Source of the DNA: Kineosporia rhizophila
GTDB taxonomy: Bacteria > Actinomycetota > Actinomycetes > Actinomycetales > Kineosporiaceae
Length of the DNA: 64,000 nt
NCBI RefSeq assembly: GCF_021277265.1
Contig: NZ_JAJSOH010000021.1
Location: 1-64,000 of the forward strand
Direction of reading: 5' to 3'
The position numbers were made by a program, and so were the translations under genes. How positions within the stretch are numbered: position 1 is the stretch's first letter; every line of letters starts with the position of its first letter. Below the pieces are notes generated by a model. That model was not told where the DNA came from. It made no database searches and was given only the letters and a program-made list of their open reading frames with translations. Positions 59,073-64,000 of the stretch are shown here, one piece after another.

Positions 59073-61814
59073 GTGGTCGGACGAGAATCATCAGGCCCGA
59101 TCCTGAACGGGCTGCCGAGCCGGCTGCCCGACATCGATCCTGAGGAGACGGCCGAGTGGATCGCGTCTCTCGACGCGGCCATCGACGGCCAGGGCCGCCA
59201 GCGCGCCCGGTACCTGATGCAGTCGTTGCTGCAGCGGGCCCGTGAGCGGGGCGTCGGTGTGCCGAGTCTCACGGCCACCGACTACGTCAACACCATCCCG
59301 CCGGAGGCCGAGCCCTGGTTCCCGGGTGACGAAGAGGCCGAGCGCACCGCCCGCCGCTGGATCCGCTGGAACGCCGCGGTCATGGTGCACCGCGCCCAGC
59401 GCCCGGACATCGGTGTCGGCGGTCACATCTCCTCCTACGCCTCCTCGGCCTCGCTCTACGAAGTGGGCTTCAACCACTTCTTCCGGGGCAAGGACCACCC
59501 GGGCGGCGGTGACCAGATCTTCTTCCAGGGCCACGCCTCCCCCGGCGTCTACGCCCGCGCCTTCCTGGAGGGCCGGCTCTCCGCCGACCAGCTCGACGGC
59601 TTCCGGCAGGAGCGCTCGCACCCGGCCGGCGGGCTGTCCTCGTACCCGCACCCCCGGCTGATGCCGGACTTCTGGGAGTTCCCGACCGTCTCGATGGGCC
59701 TCGGCCCGATGAACGCGGTCTACCAGGCCTCCTTCAACAAGTACCTGCACAACCGCGGCATCAAGGACACCTCCCAGCAGCACGTCTGGGCGTTCCTCGG
59801 CGACGGCGAGATGGACGAGCCCGAGAGCCGCGGCTTCCTCCAGGTCGCCGCCCAGGAGGAGCTCGACAACCTGACCTTCGTGGTGAACTGCAACCTGCAG
59901 CGCCTCGACGGCCCGGTCCGCGGCAACGGCAAGATCATCCAGGAGCTGGAGGCGCAGTTCCGCGGCGCCGGCTGGAACGTCATCAAGGTGGTCTGGGGTC
60001 GCGACTGGGACCCGCTGCTGGCCGCCGACCGGGACAACGCCCTGGTCAACCTGATGAACATCACCCCCGACGGTGACTACCAGACCTTCCGCGCAGAAGA
60101 CGGCGCCTACATCCGCGAGCACTTCTTCGGGCGCGACCCGCGCACGCTTAAGCTGGTCGAGAAGCTGTCCGACGACGACATCTGGTGGAACCTGAAGCGC
60201 GGTGGTCACGACTACCGCAAGGTCTACGCCGCCTACCGCGCCGCGGTCGAGCACAACGGCCAGCCCACGGTGATCCTGGCCAAGACGATCAAGGGCTACG
60301 GCCTGGGCACGCACTTCGCCGGCCGTAACGCGACCCACCAGATGAAGAAGCTCACGCTGGACGACCTCAAGGCGTTCCGCGACGGCCTGCGCATCCCGAT
60401 CAGCGACGCCCAGCTCGAGGCCGACAAGTACCTCCCGCCCTACTACCACCCGGGCGAGGACGACGAGACCCTGCAGTACATCAAGGACCGTCGCCGCAAG
60501 CTCGGTGGCGCGGTGCCGCAGCGCCGGCACAGCGCGGGCACCCTGAAGCTGCCGGACGACAAGGCCTACGCGGGCGCCAACAAGGGCTCGGGCAAGCAGC
60601 AGGTCGCCACCACCATGGCGTTCGTCCGGATCCTGCGCGACCTGATGCGCGACAAGGACTTCGGCCACCGCGTGGTGCCGATCATCCCGGACGAGGCGCG
60701 CACCTTCGGGATGGACTCGTTCTTCCCGACCGCGAAGATCTACAACCCGCACGGCCAGCAGTACACCTCGGTCGACCGTGAGCTGATGCTCGCCTACACC
60801 GAGTCGGTCAAGGGCCAGATCCTGCACGTCGGCATCAACGAGGCCGGCTCGGTCGGGGCGTTCCAGGCGGCCGGCACGTCGTACGCCACGCACGGCGAGC
60901 CGATGATCCCGGTCTACGTCTTCTACTCGATGTTCGGCTTCCAGCGCACCGGCGACAGCCTGTGGGCGGCGATGGACCAGATGGCCCGGGGCTTCCTGAT
61001 CGGCGCCACGGCCGGGCGCACCACGCTCACCGGTGAGGGCCTGCAGCACGCCGACGGGCACTCGCCGCTGCTGGCCTCGACCAACCCGGCGGCGGTGATC
61101 TACGACCCGGCCTACGGGTACGAGATCGGCCAGATCATGAAGGACGGCCTGCGGAGGATGTACGGCGAGTCGCCGGAGGACATCTTCTACTACCTGACCG
61201 TCTACAACGAGCCGATCGTGCAGCCGCCGGCCCCCGCGGACGTCGACGTCGAGGGCATCCTCAAGGGCATCTACAAGCTGCGCACGTCCGAGCAGGCGTC
61301 CGGGCCGAAGGCCCAGATCCTGGCCTCGGGGGTCTCGGTGCCGTGGGCCCTGGAGGCCCAGCGGCTCCTGGCCGAGGACTGGGGCGTGTCCGCCGACGTG
61401 TGGAGCGTCACCAGCTGGACCGAGCTGCGCCGCGACGCCCTCGCGGTCGAGGAGCACGCGTTCAAGCACCCGTCCGAGCCGGCCCGCAAGCCGTTCGTGA
61501 CGCAGCGGCTGGAGAGCGCCCAGGGTCCGGTGGTCGCGGTCAGCGACTACATGCGCGCGGTCCCCGACCAGATCCGCCAGTGGGTGCCGCAGGAGTTCGT
61601 CTCCCTCGGCGCCGAGGGCTACGGCATCTCGGACACCCGCCCGGCGGCCCGGCGCTACTTCGGCATCGACAGCCCGTCGGTGGTCGTGCGGGTGCTGGAG
61701 ATGCTGGCCGGCCGCGGTGAGGTGGCCGCCGACGTGCCGCAGAAGGCGATCGACAAGTACGACCTGCTGAACGTGCGCGCCGGTACCACCGGCACCGCGG
61801 GCGGCGACGCCTAG
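59073..61814 (+). CDS. aceE: pyruvate dehydrogenase E1 component, homodimeric type
   Basis: The 913-residue enzyme decarboxylates pyruvate with thiamine diphosphate and feeds acetyl groups to the E2 lipoyl domain. The cofactor motif is [14 protein letters not shown] followed by VVNCN. Other marks are [38 protein letters not shown] (as [14 protein letters not shown]), and [14 protein letters not shown] and [18 protein letters not shown] in the second half. GTG at 59073 has AGGAGGGA upstream. Length is normal for the family. A 561-base gap with repeats precedes it and a T-tailed terminator follows. Confidence 0.97.
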   Translation: MVGRESSGPILNGLPSRLPDIDPEETAEWIASLDAAIDGQGRQRARYLMQSLLQRARERGVGVPSLTATDYVNTIPPEAEPWFPGDEEAERTARRWIRWNAAVMVHRAQRPDIGVGGHISSYASSASLYEVGFNHFFRGKDHPGGGDQIFFQGHASPGVYARAFLEGRLSADQLDGFRQERSHPAGGLSSYPHPRLMPDFWEFPTVSMGLGPMNAVYQASFNKYLHNRGIKDTSQQHVWAFLGDGEMDEPESRGFLQVAAQEELDNLTFVVNCNLQRLDGPVRGNGKIIQELEAQFRGAGWNVIKVVWGRDWDPLLAADRDNALVNLMNITPDGDYQTFRAEDGAYIREHFFGRDPRTLKLVEKLSDDDIWWNLKRGGHDYRKVYAAYRAAVEHNGQPTVILAKTIKGYGLGTHFAGRNATHQMKKLTLDDLKAFRDGLRIPISDAQLEADKYLPPYYHPGEDDETLQYIKDRRRKLGGAVPQRRHSAGTLKLPDDKAYAGANKGSGKQQVATTMAFVRILRDLMRDKDFGHRVVPIIPDEARTFGMDSFFPTAKIYNPHGQQYTSVDRELMLAYTESVKGQILHVGINEAGSVGAFQAAGTSYATHGEPMIPVYVFYSMFGFQRTGDSLWAAMDQMARGFLIGATAGRTTLTGEGLQHADGHSPLLASTNPAAVIYDPAYGYEIGQIMKDGLRRMYGESPEDIFYYLTVYNEPIVQPPAPADVDVEGILKGIYKLRTSEQASGPKAQILASGVSVPWALEAQRLLAEDWGVSADVWSVTSWTELRRDALAVEEHAFKHPSEPARKPFVTQRLESAQGPVVAVSDYMRAVPDQIRQWVPQEFVSLGAEGYGISDTRPAARRYFGIDSPSVVVRVLEMLAGRGEVAADVPQKAIDKYDLLNVRAGTTGTAGGDA

Positions 61815-61822
61815 CAGTCAGG

Positions 61823-61885
61823 GCAGAGGCGAGGGGCCGTCGGGGAGACTTCCCGGCGGCCCCTCGGCTTCTGCGGTTTTTGTTT
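61823..61885 (+). terminator. intrinsic terminator of aceE
   Basis: A long stem (GAGGGGCCG against CGGCCCCTC, extended outward by GCAGA/TCTGC) is followed by GGTTTTTGTTT. It lies nine bases after the stop. It is the only terminator in the window with a clear T-run. Confidence 0.88.
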
Positions 61886-61948
61886 GAGGACGGATGTCCG
61901 CCTCACCGGGGCGCGGAGCGTCGGCTTCCGTGGTGGCGAGGGGACACG

Positions 61949-61990
61949 ACGAAGGGGCCGTCGGAGGAGTCCCTCCGACGGCCCCTTCGT
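61949..61990. terminator. perfect 19-bp stem-loop, probable bidirectional terminator
   Basis: The left arm from 61949 and right arm to 61990 are exactly complementary and enclose the 4-base loop AGTC. It lies 22 bases after the stop of the convergent unknown gene. It shares the GGGGCCGTCGG core with the aceE terminator. Confidence 0.8.
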
Positions 61991-62011
61991 GGTGCTGCTG
62001 AGAAGTGCTGC

Positions 62012-62740
62012 TCAGAACATCGTGGAGATACCGTTCGCGCCGCCCATCGGGATCGACCCGGTGGGCGGGCCCAGCCGGTCGCCGATCTCCTGGCGCAGCG
62101 CCTGCACGGCGTTCTGGTCCGGGTGCTCGGCCAGTGCGGCCAGGTGCCGCCGGGCCTCGCTCAGCCGTTCGGCCTCGATCGCCGCCAGGACGAGCTCCCG
62201 GCCGGCCGGGAGCACGTGCTCCTTCGGCCGCCAGTGCCCCACCCCGAGGTTCAGGGCGTCGTTCGCGTGCCCGGCCTCGCGCAGCATCTGCAGCCCCTGG
62301 GCCAGCGCGTCCCCGGTGTGGTCGCGGTCGGCCGCGGTGCTCAGCCGGCGCAGCGCCATCTCCCGGTCGTCGTCGATGGACAGCCGGGCCAGCTGGATCA
62401 GCGGGTACCAGGCCCGGTTGTTCTGGGCGACCTCCTCGGCCAGCGCCCACACCGAGTCCTGGGCGGCCCGCTGCGGGTCGCCGCCCTCGTGGCTCTCGGC
62501 GCCCATCGCCCGGACGATCTCGGCGAGCCGGTCGAAGGCCACCACGTCGTTGGGGTCCTCACCCAGCCGGGCCCGCAGTGACTCCTCCTCGCTGCGGTCC
62601 TCGTCGGTGGCGTGCAGATCGCCGCCCCCGAGCTCGACGGGGGTTTCCACGGAGTGCGCGGCCAGTGTCTCGATGCGGTCGCCGCCACCTGCGACGGTGT
62701 CGTCCGCCGAGCGCTGCTTCAGCCGGTCCAGCGCTGACAT
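62012..62740 (-). CDS. helical-repeat (TPR-like) hypothetical protein
   Basis: The 242-residue protein has a disordered acidic first quarter and then repeated helix pairs: VVAFDRLAEIVRAMG, SVWALAEEVAQNNRAWYPLIQLARL, EMALRRLSTAADRD, LAQGLQMLREAGHANDALNLG, and SEARRHLAALAEHPDQNAVQ. The spacing of alanines and aromatic residues is TPR-like. No signal peptide. ATG at 62740 has AAAGGGG four bases upstream. It lies between aceE and the FasR-like gene and is convergent with aceE. No function is recognised. Confidence 0.75.
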   Translation of the reverse strand: MSALDRLKQRSADDTVAGGGDRIETLAAHSVETPVELGGGDLHATDEDRSEEESLRARLGEDPNDVVAFDRLAEIVRAMGAESHEGGDPQRAAQDSVWALAEEVAQNNRAWYPLIQLARLSIDDDREMALRRLSTAADRDHTGDALAQGLQMLREAGHANDALNLGVGHWRPKEHVLPAGRELVLAAIEAERLSEARRHLAALAEHPDQNAVQALRQEIGDRLGPPTGSIPMGGANGISTMF

Positions 62741-62979
62741 ATCGCCCCTTTCGGCAACCTGCGGTGCAGTCCTGGTGCTACGTGTGTCTTACGTGCTGGC
62801 TGTATTTCGTGCTGCCTTCCGTGCAGAATCGATCCTGGCCGTCCCACCCGTGATACCCGCCTGTCAGGTGACGGCAGTGTGACGTAAGACCATCTCGACC
62901 CTAACGGGTAGGCCCCGCCCTCGGCGACCGCGGCGGTCCACCGCGCCCCCACGGCGATCAGGTGCCCTAACCTCGGAAC

Positions 62980-64000
62980 GTGGTCACCGCGGACGAGGCA
63001 ACCGTCGCCAATCTGAGGGCGGCCCGGGGCACCCTCGCCGGTGAGGCCGTCCGCCGGATGGAAGAGGCACTGCCCTGGTACCGGGCGATGAGCGCCCAGG
63101 ACCGCTCCTGGGTCGGGCTGATCGCGCACGCCGCGATCTCCGCCTTCATCGCCTGGTACCAGGAGCCGACCGGCAAGGTCGCGATCACCGCCGACGTGTT
63201 CGGCACCGCCCCGCGCGAGCTGACCCGCTCGATCTCGCTGCAGCGCGCCCTGGAGATGGTGCGCACCGTGGTCGACTCGATCGAGGAGCAGGTGCCCTCG
63301 ATCGCCGGGCCCGGCGCCGAACAGCACCTGCGCGAGGCCGTCCTGCGGTACTCCCGCGACGTCGCCTTCGCCGCCGCGGAGATCTACGCCCGGGCGGCCG
63401 AGTCCCGCGGCTCGTGGGACGCCCGGCTGGAGGCCCTGGTCGTCGACGCGGTGCTGCGCGGCGCCGAGAGCGAGGACCTGCGGTCCCGGGCGGCCGCGCT
63501 GAACTGGGGGGCGTCCACCAAGGTGCTGGTGGTCGCCGGTGCGGCCCCGCCGGCTCCGGTGGAGGAGAGCCTGGAGGGCCTGCGCCGCAGCACCCGGGGC
63601 GCGGGCGGCGACCTGCTGATCGGGGTCCAGGGCGAGCGGCTGGTGGCCATCCTCGGCCACGCCGACGACCCGGGCGCCCTGGTCGGCGACCTGGTCCAGT
63701 TCTTCGGGCCCGGCCCGGTGGTGGTCGGCCCGGCCGTGAACGGGCTGATGGCCGCCTCGGAGTCGGCCCGGGCGGCGATCTCCGGCCTGAGCTCGGCCCG
63801 GGCCTGGCCCGGGGCGCCGCGGCCGGTGCAGAGCGAGGACCTGCTGCCCGAGCGGCTGCTCACCGGCGACGCCGAGGCCCGGCGCACCCTGATCGAGCAG
63901 GCCTACCGGCCGCTCACCGAGGGCGCGGCGCACCTGCTGGAGACGGTCTGGACCTACGTGGAGCTCGGCGGATCGCTGGAGGGCGCGGCCCGGGCGCTGT
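62980..64000 (+). CDS. PucR/CdaR-type regulator, FasR-like, truncated by window end
   Basis: From GTG at 62980 a frame runs open to the window edge and gives 340 residues. It starts VTADEATVANLRAARGTLAGEA and has EEALPWYRAMSAQDRSWVGLIAHAAISAFIAWYQEP. This matches the regulator encoded beside aceE and before fabD in mycobacteria and Streptomyces (FasR, activator of fatty acid synthesis in S. coelicolor). A GGDEF-like middle domain follows (STKVLVVAGAAP, GDLLIGVQGERLVAILG). The C-terminal PucR-type HTH lies beyond the window; the last residues (LTEGAAHLLETVWTYVELGGSLEGAARAL) are its beginning. Regulation of fabD-fabH genes downstream is expected. Confidence 0.85.
   Translation, partial: MVTADEATVANLRAARGTLAGEAVRRMEEALPWYRAMSAQDRSWVGLIAHAAISAFIAWYQEPTGKVAITADVFGTAPRELTRSISLQRALEMVRTVVDSIEEQVPSIAGPGAEQHLREAVLRYSRDVAFAAAEIYARAAESRGSWDARLEALVVDAVLRGAESEDLRSRAAALNWGASTKVLVVAGAAPPAPVEESLEGLRRSTRGAGGDLLIGVQGERLVAILGHADDPGALVGDLVQFFGPGPVVVGPAVNGLMAASESARAAISGLSSARAWPGAPRPVQSEDLLPERLLTGDAEARRTLIEQAYRPLTEGAAHLLETVWTYVELGGSLEGAARAL

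Noticed and set aside
59091-61469. 792-codon open frame on the minus strand opposite aceE
   Set aside because: AceE is complete on the plus strand with cofactor motifs; the antisense frame is a shadow.

Overview
The window is chromosomal DNA of a high-GC actinomycete. Supporting signs are the very strong G/C bias at third codon positions, many GTG starts, AGGAGG-type ribosome sites, a class A RNase P RNA, a C-terminally complete glnE, a polyphosphate glucokinase, a homodimeric pyruvate dehydrogenase E1, and the neighbourhood ahpE / DUF3052 / aceE / PucR-type regulator known from mycobacteria and streptomycetes. Genus cannot be fixed from the sequence alone; a Kineosporia-like or Streptomyces-related lineage is an inference. 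There is no prophage, transposase, integrase, CRISPR array or toxin system.

Layout. 1-2885: end of a surface-polysaccharide cluster (flippase fragment, two GT4 glycosyltransferases, translationally coupled). 2852-6316: AfsR/SARP-type regulator divergent from a hemerythrin-domain gene, with four helically phased repeats between them. 6324-9765: FCD/GntR regulator with a catalytically degenerate ADP-ribosylglycohydrolase homologue, an HTH_42/AlkZ-like protein and a small unknown. 9778-15245: type II glutamine synthetase, a CPA2 antiporter, a fused SecDF and a small membrane protein. 15283-22983: glnE - glnA2 - panB core, into which a SipW-type signal peptidase fused to a LamG domain and a TasA-like substrate are inserted. 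22987-30728: SPOR-like protein, map, ppgK, rnpB, secreted 5'-nucleotidase, yaaA, PLP decarboxylase. 30733-36112: metZ sulfur operon and a zinc-ribbon/Nif3/phosphatase operon. 36264-44171: arabinoside/galactoside ABC-GH51-GH35 operon with a divergent LacI regulator and two clear operators. 44168-46599: LOR-family protein and GGDEF-EAL protein. 46799-53740: second sugar locus (GH3, ABC transporter, LacI). 53840-57371: pRiA4b-ORF3-like protein, DedA and a NarL-type two-component pair. 57397-64000: tRNA-Val, ahpE, DUF3052, aceE, a TPR-like unknown and a truncated PucR-type regulator resembling FasR.

How the parts work together. Nitrogen assimilation is over-represented (glnII, glnE, glnA2), but neither synthetase here looks like the GlnE substrate. 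Two independent oligosaccharide import and hydrolysis modules each carry their own LacI regulator and lack an ATPase gene, so a shared MsiK-type ATPase elsewhere is expected. The most unusual item is the signal peptidase at 18508-19806, which appears to carry its own SipW-type signal sequence and secreted LamG domain in one polypeptide, beside a second candidate substrate. Second in interest are two 11-bp-periodic direct-repeat arrays: one between the SARP and hemerythrin genes, one upstream of aceE.
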